A stretch of DNA of 64,000 bases from GCA-2683135 sp964507445 (GTDB lineage Bacteria; Planctomycetota; GCA-002687715). This document shows positions 53,828 through 62,310 of the stretch, one piece after another. Position numbers and translations under genes: made by a program. The DNA lies in contig CAZDQF010000007.1 in the NCBI GenBank assembly GCA_964507445.1, positions 1 to 64,000 on the forward strand, given 5' to 3'. Under the pieces are notes generated by a model. The model made no database searches. It saw nothing but the letters and a program-made list of their open reading frames with translations, and had not been told where the DNA came from. The number at the start of each line of letters is the position of its first letter. The first letter of the stretch is position 1.

Positions 53828-53860
53828 CGCGGCCCGCCTCTCACCCGGAGTTGATACGCC

Positions 53861-55036
53861 ATGGACTCGTTCGCGCCTACCAAGGATGACCGCTTCTCGT
53901 TCGGACTCTGGACCGTCGGTAACCCCGGGCGGGACCCTTTCGGAGACGCGGTCCGGGAGCCCATGGACCCCTGCTACATCGTCCAGAAGCTGGCGGAGGT
54001 CGGGGCCTGGGGTGTGAACCTCCATGACAACGACCTGGTCCCGTTCGGGGCCAACGCCGCCGAGCGCGACGCCATCGTGGGTGACTTTCGCAAGGCCCTC
54101 GAAGACCATGGGATGGTGGTGCCCATGGCCACCACCAACCTCTTTACTCATCCTGTCTTCAAGGACGGGGCCTTCACGGCCAATGACCCGAAGGTGCGTG
54201 CTTTCGCCCTCCGGAAGACCATGGACGCCATGGATCTGGGGGTTGAGCTGGGCGCCACCACGTTCGTGTTCTGGGGCGGCAGGGAAGGGGCGGAGGCGGA
54301 CGCCTGCCGCGACCCGCGGGACGCGGTGAAGCGGTTCCGGGACGCCATCAACTTCCTCTGCGAGTACGTCCGCGATCAGCGTTACAACCTGCGCTTCGCC
54401 CTGGAGCCCAAGCCCAACGAGCCCCGAGGGGATATCTACTTTCCCACCATCGGGCACATGCTCCACTTCATCACCACCCTGGACCACTCGGAGATGGTCG
54501 GGGTCAACCCGGAGGTCGCCCACGACACCATGGCCGGGCTCGCCTTCGCCCAGGGTGTGGCTCAGGCCATGGAGGCGGACAAGCTGTTCCACATCGACCT
54601 CAACGCGCAGAAGATCGGGCGTTACGACCAGGACCTGCGCTTCGGCTCCGAGGACCTGAAGCAGGCGTTCCTGCTGGTGCGGTTGCTGCAGGGCACCAAC
54701 GGGCGGGCTCCCTACGAAGGGCCGCGCCACTTCGATGCCCACGCCTACCGCACGGAGGACGAGGCCGGCGTCTGGGACTTCGCCGCCGGTTGCATGCGCA
54801 CCTACAACATCCTGGCCGCCAAGGCGAAGGCCTTCGACGGGGACCGGGAGGTGCAGGACCTGCTCAAGGATCAGGAGAGCTGGGAGATCGATCCGTTGCT
54901 CCAGTCCTACTCCCGTGAGAACGTGGCCAAGGTCCGCAGCCTGGACCTGGACCCGCTCGCGTTGTCCCGCCGGGGGCTGGGCTATGAGCGGCTCGATCAG
55001 ATCATGATCGAGCACCTCCTGGGCGTCCGCGGCTGA
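53861..55036 (+). CDS. xylA: Xylose isomerase
   Basis: A 391-residue class I (Streptomyces-type) xylose isomerase, converting D-xylose to D-xylulose in the cytoplasm. The catalytic His55 and Asp58 are in NLHDNDLVPFG; Glu182 and Lys184 in ALEPKPNEPRG; Glu218 and His221 in VNPEVAHDT; the second metal site residues are in HIDLNAQ and HFDAHAYR. All key residues are present. It begins a four-gene run with xylulokinase five bases downstream. GGAG precedes the ATG. Confidence 0.96.
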   Translation: MDSFAPTKDDRFSFGLWTVGNPGRDPFGDAVREPMDPCYIVQKLAEVGAWGVNLHDNDLVPFGANAAERDAIVGDFRKALEDHGMVVPMATTNLFTHPVFKDGAFTANDPKVRAFALRKTMDAMDLGVELGATTFVFWGGREGAEADACRDPRDAVKRFRDAINFLCEYVRDQRYNLRFALEPKPNEPRGDIYFPTIGHMLHFITTLDHSEMVGVNPEVAHDTMAGLAFAQGVAQAMEADKLFHIDLNAQKIGRYDQDLRFGSEDLKQAFLLVRLLQGTNGRAPYEGPRHFDAHAYRTEDEAGVWDFAAGCMRTYNILAAKAKAFDGDREVQDLLKDQESWEIDPLLQSYSRENVAKVRSLDLDPLALSRRGLGYERLDQIMIEHLLGVRG

Positions 55037-55041
55037 GCTCC

Positions 55042-56529
55042 ATGGGGGCGCTGGGGGATGGATGCTGGGTCGGCCTGGACACGGGCACCCAGGGCACCAA
55101 GGGCATGGTCCTGGACGCGGAGTCCGGCGCCATCATCGGCCGCGCTTCCGCGGGCCATGGCCTCCTGGAGGGGCTCCCGACGGGAGCGGCTGAGCAGCAC
55201 CCGGAGACCTGGATGGACGCCATCCGTACCGTCTGCGCCGAGCTGTGTGCGCAGGTGGACCCGGCGCGCATCCGTGGGATCGGGGTGTCGGGACAGCAGC
55301 ACGGCTTCGTCCCGCTGGACGTAGATGCCCAGGTCATCCGACCCGCCAAGCTCTGGTGCGACACGTCCACTGCCGCTGAAGCGGCGGAGCTGTCCAGCCT
55401 CTACGAGCGGTCGGTGCCGGCGGGTTTCACCGCCTCCAAGATCCTGTGGCTCAAGCGCCACGAGCCGGAGAACTGGTCGCGGCTGCGGACGATCCTGTTG
55501 CCCCACGACTACGTCAACTTCCGGCTGACCGGGGCGTTCTCCATGGAAGCCGGTGACGCTTCCGGGACGGGGTTCTTCCACGCTCCTTCCCGGTCCTTCG
55601 ACCTCCACGAGGTCTCGGTGATCGATCCCCGGGTGTGCGACATGCTCCCCGAGCTGATCGACGCAGGGACGCCTGCGGGACGCCTGTCCGCGGACGGGGC
55701 CGCCCTGACGGGGTTCCCGGAGGGGGCCCTGGTCTCCTCCGGGGGTGGCGACAACATGATGAGCGCCATCGGCAGCGGGGCCACCCGACCCGGCGTGGTG
55801 GTGGTCAGCCTGGGGACGTCCGGCACCGTGTTCTGTCACGCGTCCGAGCCCGTGGTGGACCCGGACGGGCTCATCGCTCCGTTCTGTGACTCCACCGGTG
55901 GCTGGCTGCCGCTGTTGTGTGTGATGAACCTGACGGGGGTCACGGAGGAGGTGCGGACGGCCTTCCACGGCGACGACGAAGGAGCGCACGAACGGCTGAC
56001 GGCCGCCGCGGCCGCGGTGCCTGCAGGGTGCGAGGGGCTCCTGTGGTTGCCTTACCTCTCGGGGGAGCGGGTGCCTGATCTGCCAGACGCCACCGGCGCC
56101 ATGCTCGGCATGCGCCCCGGGCTGCTCACCGCCGGGCACCTGTTCCGTGCCGCCATGGAGGGGACCAGCCTGAACCTGGCCTGGGGGGTCGAGCGACTCC
56201 GGGGCCTGGGCATCTCCGTGGAGGCGGTGCGACTGGTCGGCGGCGCAGCCCGGAATCCGCTGTGGCGCGAGATCCTCGCGGCGTGCCTCGGCGCGCCGGT
56301 GACGGTGCTGGCGGAGCCGGAGTCCGGCGCCTTGGGGGGCGCGCTGCAGGCTCTCTGGACGGATCGCCGCGAGCAGGGGCTGGAGGCGGACATCGACGTC
56401 CTGGCCTCCGCCGTGGTCGCCACGGAGGGGGAGCCGGTGGAGCCGGACCCCGGCCTGGTCGCCACCTATGGTGAACAGGGTGACCGCTTCCGCTCCGAGG
56501 TGGCCCGCTTGTTCGCGGAGCCCTGCTAA
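55042..56529 (+). CDS. xylB: Xylulokinase
   Basis: FGGY-family kinase of 495 residues, phosphorylating D-xylulose to feed the pentose phosphate pathway. N-terminal phosphate-binding loop LDTGTQGTKGMVLD; GVSGQQHGFVPLD; catalytic Asp in LLPHDYVNFRLTG; FGGY signature region LWLPYLSGERVPDLPDATG and ATP-binding VRLVGGAARNPLWREI. Length is normal. It starts five bases after xylA and the product is coupled metabolically with it. Its stop codon lies inside a TAAGAT box that may start transcription of the following genes. Confidence 0.95.
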   Translation: MGALGDGCWVGLDTGTQGTKGMVLDAESGAIIGRASAGHGLLEGLPTGAAEQHPETWMDAIRTVCAELCAQVDPARIRGIGVSGQQHGFVPLDVDAQVIRPAKLWCDTSTAAEAAELSSLYERSVPAGFTASKILWLKRHEPENWSRLRTILLPHDYVNFRLTGAFSMEAGDASGTGFFHAPSRSFDLHEVSVIDPRVCDMLPELIDAGTPAGRLSADGAALTGFPEGALVSSGGGDNMMSAIGSGATRPGVVVVSLGTSGTVFCHASEPVVDPDGLIAPFCDSTGGWLPLLCVMNLTGVTEEVRTAFHGDDEGAHERLTAAAAAVPAGCEGLLWLPYLSGERVPDLPDATGAMLGMRPGLLTAGHLFRAAMEGTSLNLAWGVERLRGLGISVEAVRLVGGAARNPLWREILAACLGAPVTVLAEPESGALGGALQALWTDRREQGLEADIDVLASAVVATEGEPVEPDPGLVATYGEQGDRFRSEVARLFAEPC

Positions 56530-56532
56530 GAT
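56527..56532 (+). promoter_or_regulatory. Possible internal -10 box (TAAGAT)
   Basis: TAAGAT overlaps the xylB stop codon and lies 35 nt before the lipoprotein ATG, so the last two genes may also be expressed independently. Confidence 0.3.
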
Positions 56533-56567
56533 CCCCGACCACGCTCCCGCCGCACCGGAGGACTCTC

Positions 56568-57599
56568 ATGCGTGCCGTCGTACTCGCCTCTTGTCTCTTC
56601 GCCTGGGGCTGCTCGTCCGCCGTGGAAGCGGAAGCTGGTTGGGAGACGCTCATCGCCCTGGAGACGGACGCCAAGCTCGGCGGCTGTGTGGTGGCGGATC
56701 TGGACCCGTCGCTCCCAGGTAAGGAGATCGCGGTGGTGGCGAGCACGGGCGCCGCCTACATGGTCAGCCACGGCGAGGGTGGGTTCGTGGTGGAGGCCAT
56801 CTGCCAGCTGCCCGGTGAGATGATCCAGGTGGCGGCGGGAGACCTGGACCCGGATCACCCTGGCGATGAGCTGATCCTGGTGGGCGCCAAGCAGGGGGGG
56901 GAGGATGACGGAGGCCCCGGCGTCGCCGTCCACGCGTGGCGTGAGGCCGACGGATGGCGCCACCAGGTGGTGTTGGAGGACGAGAAGCTCCTGCACGGCG
57001 TGGCGATCGGAGAGCTCGACCCGGGCCACGCCGGTGCGGAGGTCATGGTCGCGGGCTACACCCACAACGCCCACCTGCTCGGGCTGTCCGCCGGCGGCTG
57101 GCGCAAGCTCGCTCAGGTGGACGTGGGGGCGAAGGCCAAGGGCGTGGCCGTGGGCCTTGGAGGAGCGGTGGTGGCCAACGAGGACGGTTCCCTGGTGGCC
57201 CTGAGCCTCGGGGAGGACGGCTGGGCATGTCGCCCCCTCGCCCGTTGCCCGGCGCCTCTGGCGCGGGTGACGGCGACGGCCGAAGAGGTCCTGTTCTGTT
57301 CCAACGACGGCGCGCTGCGGCGCCATCGGGACGGCGAGACCACGGAGCTCTATCGATCACCCGATCGTCTGCGGGGCGCGGTGATGCTGGAGGCGACCGA
57401 CGGTTCCCCGTCGAGACAGCGGCTGGCCACGGCCAGCTACACCGGCGAGGTGGTGGTGCTCAACGACGGCGAGGCGGAGGTGGTGGCCCGCGACGACGGC
57501 AAGTTCCACCACCTGACATCTGGCGAGCTGCCCGGACTGGGCTCCTGCCTGGTGGGTTGCGGCTACTCAGGGCGGGTCCTCGTGATCCGCATGAGGTGA
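56568..57599 (+). CDS. Lipoprotein with FG-GAP-like propeller
   Basis: A 343-residue probable lipoprotein: short signal with Cys15 in LFAWGCSSA. The mature protein has repeated phrases VVADLDPSLPGKEIAVVAS, AAGDLDPDHPGDELILVGA and AIGELDPGHAGAEVMVAG, resembling FG-GAP/VCBS blades with weakened calcium loops, followed by other beta strands. It sits between xylB and a transporter gene (8 bases before the latter), so it may be a periplasmic or outer-envelope partner for uptake. That role is inference. GGAGG lies eight bases before the ATG. Confidence 0.75.
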   Translation: MRAVVLASCLFAWGCSSAVEAEAGWETLIALETDAKLGGCVVADLDPSLPGKEIAVVASTGAAYMVSHGEGGFVVEAICQLPGEMIQVAAGDLDPDHPGDELILVGAKQGGEDDGGPGVAVHAWREADGWRHQVVLEDEKLLHGVAIGELDPGHAGAEVMVAGYTHNAHLLGLSAGGWRKLAQVDVGAKAKGVAVGLGGAVVANEDGSLVALSLGEDGWACRPLARCPAPLARVTATAEEVLFCSNDGALRRHRDGETTELYRSPDRLRGAVMLEATDGSPSRQRLATASYTGEVVVLNDGEAEVVARDDGKFHHLTSGELPGLGSCLVGCGYSGRVLVIRMR

Positions 57600-57606
57600 T
57601 CCTGCC

Positions 57607-59070
57607 ATGACCACGAAGAAGTCCCGTTTTCCTCACTCCCTGGTGCTGATCTTCGGCATCATCATCGTCGCCCAGGTGATGACCTACGTGGTCACCCCGG
57701 GTGAATACGATCGGGAAGCGACGGTCACGACCGTGAGCCCGGGTGAACCACTCAGCCCGGCAGCGGGCGCTGAGGTGTCCGTGGCGGAAGACGGCGTGGC
57801 CACCGTGTCCACTCCCACGCGGAAGGTGATCGCCGGGAGCTGGCATGAGGTGGAGGCGGAGCCCCTCGGCGTCTGGTCCTTCCTCACCCTGGTCCCTCAG
57901 GGCCTGGCGAAGGGCGGCGAGATCATATTCTTCGTCTTCCTCGTAGGCGGCGTCATCGCCGTGGTGCGTGCCACGGGCGCCATCGACGCCTTGATAGGCG
58001 CCTCCATCAAGGGCTTCGGCTCGTCCCCCATCCTGTTGGTGGCGGGCATGGTCACCCTGTTCGCCGTGGGCTCCTCGACCATCGGAATGGCGGAGGAGTA
58101 CATGCCCTTCATCCCCATCCTGGTGACCATGTGCCTGGCCCTGAAGATGGACGCCATGGTGGCCATGGGGATCGTCTATCTGGCCGCGGGGATCGGCTAC
58201 GGATGCGCCGCCCTGAACCCGTTCACGGTGCTCGTGGCCCAGGACATCGCGGGGCTCGAGCCCACCTCAGGGCAGGCGTTCCGCTGGGTGCTGTTGGCGG
58301 TCTGCCTCCCGGTCACGATCCACCACATCATGCGCTACGCGTCGCGGGTCCGGAGGGACCCGTCGCGCAGCCTCGTGGCGAACGTCGACTACTCCGTCGG
58401 CTATGACCTGCCGAAGGACACGGCCATGACGGGGCGCCGGGCCCTGGTGCTGGTGGCCTTCGTGGCGGGCGTGGGCCTGATCGTCTGGGGCGTCGCCTCG
58501 GCGGGGTGGTACTTCCACGAGCTGATGGCGGTGTTCCTCGGCATCGCCCTCGTCGCGGCGCTGTGCGGTGGCCTGAGCCCCAACGTGACCGCGACCCGGT
58601 TCTGCGCCGGGGCCGCGGAGATGACCACCACGGCCCTGCTCATCGGCTTCGCCCGGACCATCGAGGTGGTCATGGAGGAGGGGAAGATCATCCACACGGT
58701 GGTGGACTCCCTGGCGTCGCTCCTGCAAGGGCTGCCGGCGGAGATCTCCGCCATGGGCATGTTCCTGGTGCAGAGCGTCTGCAACTTCTTCATCCCCTCC
58801 GGCAGCGGTCAGGCTTACGTCACCATGCCCATCATGTCGCCGCTGGCGGAGCAGCTCGACGGGGTCAGCAGTCAGGTGGCGGTCCTCGCGTACCAGATGG
58901 GCGACGGCTTCACCAACATGATCGTCCCCACCAACGCCCTGCTCATGGGGATGCTCGTGCTGGCCAGGGTGCCGTACGGTCAGTGGGTCCGGTTCGTGGT
59001 GCCGTTCCTGCTCAAGATCTACGTCGTCTGCTGCGTCGCGCTCATCGTGGCGGTGCGTATCGGCTACTGA
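57607..59070 (+). CDS. YfcC/DcuC-family membrane transporter
   Basis: A 487-residue integral membrane protein of the YfcC/C4-dicarboxylate-anaerobic-carrier group, which also includes arginine/ornithine exchangers. Twelve or so hydrophobic spans; signature segments IFFVFLVGGVIAVVRATGAI, SSTIGMAEEYMPFIP, IGYGCAALNPFTV and NFFIPSGSGQAYVTMPIM. A periplasmic loop (about 30-85) follows the first helix, as in the family. It is the last gene of the xylA-xylB run. Sugar transport is not typical of this family, so the substrate may be an organic or amino acid; the co-location with xylose genes is notable. Confidence 0.88.
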   Translation: MTTKKSRFPHSLVLIFGIIIVAQVMTYVVTPGEYDREATVTTVSPGEPLSPAAGAEVSVAEDGVATVSTPTRKVIAGSWHEVEAEPLGVWSFLTLVPQGLAKGGEIIFFVFLVGGVIAVVRATGAIDALIGASIKGFGSSPILLVAGMVTLFAVGSSTIGMAEEYMPFIPILVTMCLALKMDAMVAMGIVYLAAGIGYGCAALNPFTVLVAQDIAGLEPTSGQAFRWVLLAVCLPVTIHHIMRYASRVRRDPSRSLVANVDYSVGYDLPKDTAMTGRRALVLVAFVAGVGLIVWGVASAGWYFHELMAVFLGIALVAALCGGLSPNVTATRFCAGAAEMTTTALLIGFARTIEVVMEEGKIIHTVVDSLASLLQGLPAEISAMGMFLVQSVCNFFIPSGSGQAYVTMPIMSPLAEQLDGVSSQVAVLAYQMGDGFTNMIVPTNALLMGMLVLARVPYGQWVRFVVPFLLKIYVVCCVALIVAVRIGY

Positions 59071-59077
59071 CCCTCGT

Positions 59078-59449
59078 TCAGTTGGCCTCGGCCCGATCCA
59101 GGTGCCCTCCGATGTAGCAGCTGGAGTTGCGCTGGATGCTGGTAGAGGCGGGGTTCAGGCCCTCGAGGCGGTCCAGGATGAGCTCGTCGTTGCTGGGGTG
59201 GCGATCCCATAGGGTCGCGCTGAGGAGCTCGCCTTCGCAGGTAGAGGCGAAGGACACCTGGACCGAGGACCCGGAGACGATGATGTCATGGGTGCCGTCG
59301 TCATAGGCGACGGCGCGGACGATCACCAGGTTCGGGATGATGCTGCTGGCAGCGTAGAACTCGTCCACGTGGGTCAGACCGATGATGGCCTCGCGGACGA
59401 GTCGGTACGCAGATTCAGCCAGCCTGGAGCGGTTGCGGACTTCGGTCAT
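59078..59449 (-). CDS. Hypothetical protein
   Basis: A 123-residue frame converging on the transporter gene. It has no signal peptide or membrane span. The sequence has a plausible soluble composition (AYRLVREAIIGLTHVDEFY, then IPNLVIVRAVAYDDGTHDI, then a Cys-containing C-terminus). No binding site precedes the ATG. I know no family for it; it could be a small conserved regulator or a rare spurious frame, although coding over 120 residues with mixed amino acids on this strand argues it is real. Confidence 0.55.
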   Translation of the reverse strand: MTEVRNRSRLAESAYRLVREAIIGLTHVDEFYAASSIIPNLVIVRAVAYDDGTHDIIVSGSSVQVSFASTCEGELLSATLWDRHPSNDELILDRLEGLNPASTSIQRNSSCYIGGHLDRAEAN

Positions 59450-59675
59450 GGCGGGTGGGGTGGGGTTCGAAGGTAGGTGGGGTTTGGCAGGGTGGGGCGG
59501 GTGGAGTGCGTTCGACGAGCCTCGTGAACGAGGAGCAAGTCATGAGACTCGACAGAGATCCAGTGTAACCGAGGACCATGATGTCTCGCCACACCTTGTC
59601 CGCTGCCGTGGATCCGGGGGTTCATCCGGGTCTCTCTTGGCGTTTTGACGTCCTTCGCGGACAATCCCAGAGGTC

Positions 59676-60350
59676 ATGAAGAACGCGATCGCCTGGACGT
59701 TATCGACGCTCCTTTGCGGCCTTACATCCGCACAGGGTGTCGGCCTCGACGCGGCTCCCTCGTCGTCCCCCGGGCGCGTCTCAGAACTGCGACTGAAGGC
59801 GACCCGGATGTCCGTCGACTGGGATCAGGTGCCGCTCAAGGAGGCGATCCATCAGGTCCGTCGTCGCGCTGGTGAGAACCTCGTCCTGGGCAGGGCGATC
59901 CGGGATCGCGTTGATGAGCCGGTCGACCTGATTCTGCGGGACGTCACTGCCCTGACCATCCTCAAGCTGCTGCAGCAACAATACGACGTGAGGGTCGTTC
60001 GCAGGCATGGGGTCCTGTTGGTGACCAGCCCGGAGGACGCGCTAAGAGGGCAGATGGCCCTGCGGGTTCACCAGGTCCGGCTGATCCTGTACACGCCGCC
60101 GGACTTTCCACCGGCGGTGAGGCTCGGGATCACGGCCGGTCCGCCGCGACCGCTGGACGCGACGGACGAGCGGCCGGAGCCGCGGATGACGCCGGATGCG
60201 CTGGTGGAGCTGGTGCGCCAGAACACCGGCGGCGAGCGGGTCTGGGAGGTCCCCGGAGCCAGCATCGAGCACCACGGCGGCAACCTGCTGGTGCGCCACG
60301 GACCCGCCGTGCAGCGCCGGGTCGCTCGACTGCTGGTCCGCCTGCGGTGA
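59676..60350 (+). CDS. Secreted protein with STN-like domain
   Basis: A 224-residue exported protein, signal AIAWTLSTLLCGLTSAQ. Residues about 48-125 match the secretin/TonB N-terminal (STN) domain: VDWDQVPLKEAIHQVRRRAG, LILRDVTALTILKLLQQQYD and GVLLVTSPEDAL. A second small alpha-beta domain follows (MTPDALVELVRQNTGG to the C-terminus), as in secretin N0/N1 units. There is no secretin channel here, so it could be a separate periplasmic part of a secretion system or a regulator. AGAGG lies a few bases before the ATG. Confidence 0.78.
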   Translation: MKNAIAWTLSTLLCGLTSAQGVGLDAAPSSSPGRVSELRLKATRMSVDWDQVPLKEAIHQVRRRAGENLVLGRAIRDRVDEPVDLILRDVTALTILKLLQQQYDVRVVRRHGVLLVTSPEDALRGQMALRVHQVRLILYTPPDFPPAVRLGITAGPPRPLDATDERPEPRMTPDALVELVRQNTGGERVWEVPGASIEHHGGNLLVRHGPAVQRRVARLLVRLR

Positions 60351-60371
60351 TACCCGCGCCGTGGTCGGGGA

Positions 60372-62039
60372 CTACTGGATGGTCACCGACAGGCTGTGGC
60401 TGACGGTGTTGACGCCGCTGGGGACCCCGGAGCCTCCTCCGGTGGCGAACGTGAACCAGACGCTGGCACCGCTGAGCGCCGGGAGGTTGGGGATGATGAT
60501 TCCCGGGAAGTTGCTCTGGCCGTTGCCGTCCAGGACCCCCGTGAAGTTGTAGAAGATGGGGCCCGCGATGCCGCCTCCCTGGTTGACCACGTAGTCCAGG
60601 AGCGGGTCCATGGACAGGCCCACGGTCCGGGTGTCCACGGTGAACGGGCCCGGCCCTCCGGATGCGCCCAGCAGGTAGGGGTTGTTGGCGTCCGAGGGGC
60701 TGTCGAGGGACACGGTGAGGAAACCGCCGATGGCCGGAGTGAGGGACGTCACGCTGATCATGTTGCGCTGGTAGCGTCGGACCCGGACCGCGGCGGAGTT
60801 GTTGGCGGTGGTGATCACCTGCCAGGCGGCGATGAAGTTCCCGTACTGGTCACAGCCGAGCCGGGGAAAGCCGTGGATGTCGGCGGAGGAGCCGCCGCTC
60901 TCCGTGACGCCGGAGTCGAACACCACCCGGTTCTGGTCGAGCCGAGCCCAGCCGCAGCGCGGAGCCGGTTGGCCCGTGGTGCTGGTGCCGTCCTGCCAGC
61001 TGGCGACGATCTCCCCGTTGGAGGTCATCTCCACGTCCATGGCGAACTGGCTGCTGGCCAGGTTGCCCGGGGTCAGGTTCAAGTCGGTGGTGTCGAGGCT
61101 CGCGCCCTGGGTATCGAAGCGGCGGCACCAGGCGTCCACGGTCACCGGCTGGATGTCACCGCACCACGCGATGGTGGCGCGTCCGCGGTAGTCCGTGGCG
61201 ATGAGCGGGTCGAACTGGTCGTTGGCGGTGTTGGCGTTGGCCACCATGGGGGCCGTCGCCGGCGCCATGGTGGAATCCAGGATGCGATAGACGATCCCCA
61301 TGCCGTGGCCGTCCGGGGAAGGTACGGACACCCCTGCGTTGAAGACGCCGTCGTGCCACGCGACGATCGCTCGTCCGTTGTTCCAGAGCCCGACGCTGGG
61401 GCCGTCCTGTCCGTTGAAGCTCAGGGTGGTGGGGTCGTCCACGCGGATCTCCCCGGCGTCCAGGGGAGTCCCCTGGCTGTCGAATCTCCGAAGGTACACG
61501 CCCGCAGAAGGGGTGCTGCCGAAGCTCTGGCGTCGCACCCAGACCACTGCGTAGTTGCCGGGATAGTTGCCCGCCACCTTGACGCGTCCTTCGTCGAGGC
61601 TCGTCAGCAGGTTCGCTTGCCCGGAGCCGGTCTGGTTCCCCGCCAGGTCGAAGGTGCGGTAGTGGATGTCGCGGAGACCCACGGTGGTTGCGGTGTCGGC
61701 GTCGAAGGCGACCATGAACCCGTTGGGGGTCGCCGCGCAGGCCGTGTTCACGGGGTTGAGGGAGCCCAGGCTGAGGGCCGAGGGGCCGCTCACCACGGCC
61801 CCGGTGGCGTCCATGAACTGGACCCGCAAGGCGCGGACGCCGTTCACCTCGTCCACCCAGGCGACGACGGACTGGCCGTTCGGGGCGCTGGCGGCCGTGG
61901 GTACGCAGTGTGGGAGACCACTCACCGGATTCGCCAGGGCGGCGGTGGCTGCGAGGATCGCCCCGGCGGTCACGGGATCGGCGCGAACGGGGGTCACGGT
62001 TACGGCGGCCAGCGTGATGATGGTCAAGAAGCGTTGCAT
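60372..62039 (-). CDS. Secreted beta-propeller protein with C-terminal tail domain
   Basis: A 555-residue exported protein (signal FLTIITLAAVTVTPVRA). The body contains repeated phrases such as GQSVVAWVDEVNGVRALRVQ, NYAVVWVRRQSF, GRAIVAWHDGVFN and GEIVASWQDGTST, a pattern of propeller blades seen in planctomycete surface proteins. The last 130 residues (LTPAIGGFLTVSLDSP to VSHSLSVTIQ) form the recurrent C-terminal beta domain of the window. GGAGAGG precedes ATG 62039. A TAGGAT box about 110 nt upstream suggests a long leader. Function unknown; probably extracellular binding. Confidence 0.82.
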   Translation of the reverse strand: MQRFLTIITLAAVTVTPVRADPVTAGAILAATAALANPVSGLPHCVPTAASAPNGQSVVAWVDEVNGVRALRVQFMDATGAVVSGPSALSLGSLNPVNTACAATPNGFMVAFDADTATTVGLRDIHYRTFDLAGNQTGSGQANLLTSLDEGRVKVAGNYPGNYAVVWVRRQSFGSTPSAGVYLRRFDSQGTPLDAGEIRVDDPTTLSFNGQDGPSVGLWNNGRAIVAWHDGVFNAGVSVPSPDGHGMGIVYRILDSTMAPATAPMVANANTANDQFDPLIATDYRGRATIAWCGDIQPVTVDAWCRRFDTQGASLDTTDLNLTPGNLASSQFAMDVEMTSNGEIVASWQDGTSTTGQPAPRCGWARLDQNRVVFDSGVTESGGSSADIHGFPRLGCDQYGNFIAAWQVITTANNSAAVRVRRYQRNMISVTSLTPAIGGFLTVSLDSPSDANNPYLLGASGGPGPFTVDTRTVGLSMDPLLDYVVNQGGGIAGPIFYNFTGVLDGNGQSNFPGIIIPNLPALSGASVWFTFATGGGSGVPSGVNTVSHSLSVTIQ

Positions 62040-62149
62040 GTCCTCTCCTTCCCTCGGGCGGGCGTGCGATGGGTCGGAGGTCCGATGCGTGGGCGACCGA
62101 CTCCAAGCGCAGCAGCGGCAGGGCGACGGGGCTGCAGCCCGCGACAACC

Positions 62150-62155
62150 ATCCTA
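62150..62155 (-). promoter_or_regulatory. Candidate -10 box (TAGGAT)
   Basis: TAGGAT on the minus strand lies about 110 nt before the ATG at 62039; the leader contains the palindrome GGGCTGCAGCCC. Confidence 0.33.
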
Positions 62156-62242
62156 CGGAGGGGCTGCCGGTTTTTTTGGTTAGAAATCGTGGGCCCTGCT
62201 CGGAGCGGGTCACTGGTTGTGTGACCACGGGCCGTGAGAAAC

Positions 62243-62280
62243 AAAAAACGGCGCGCGCCCGGGAGGGCGACGCGCCGTCC
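62243..62280 (-). terminator. Intrinsic terminator of the right-edge gene
   Basis: On the minus strand a GC-rich hairpin with arms built from CGGCGCG and CGCGCCG is followed directly by six T (plus-strand A run 62243-62248). It starts about 30 bases after the stop of the gene at 62311. It is the clearest intrinsic terminator in the window. Confidence 0.85.
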
Positions 62281-62310
62281 TGCGGCATCAGCCGCGAGGG
62301 GGTCGGTGGA

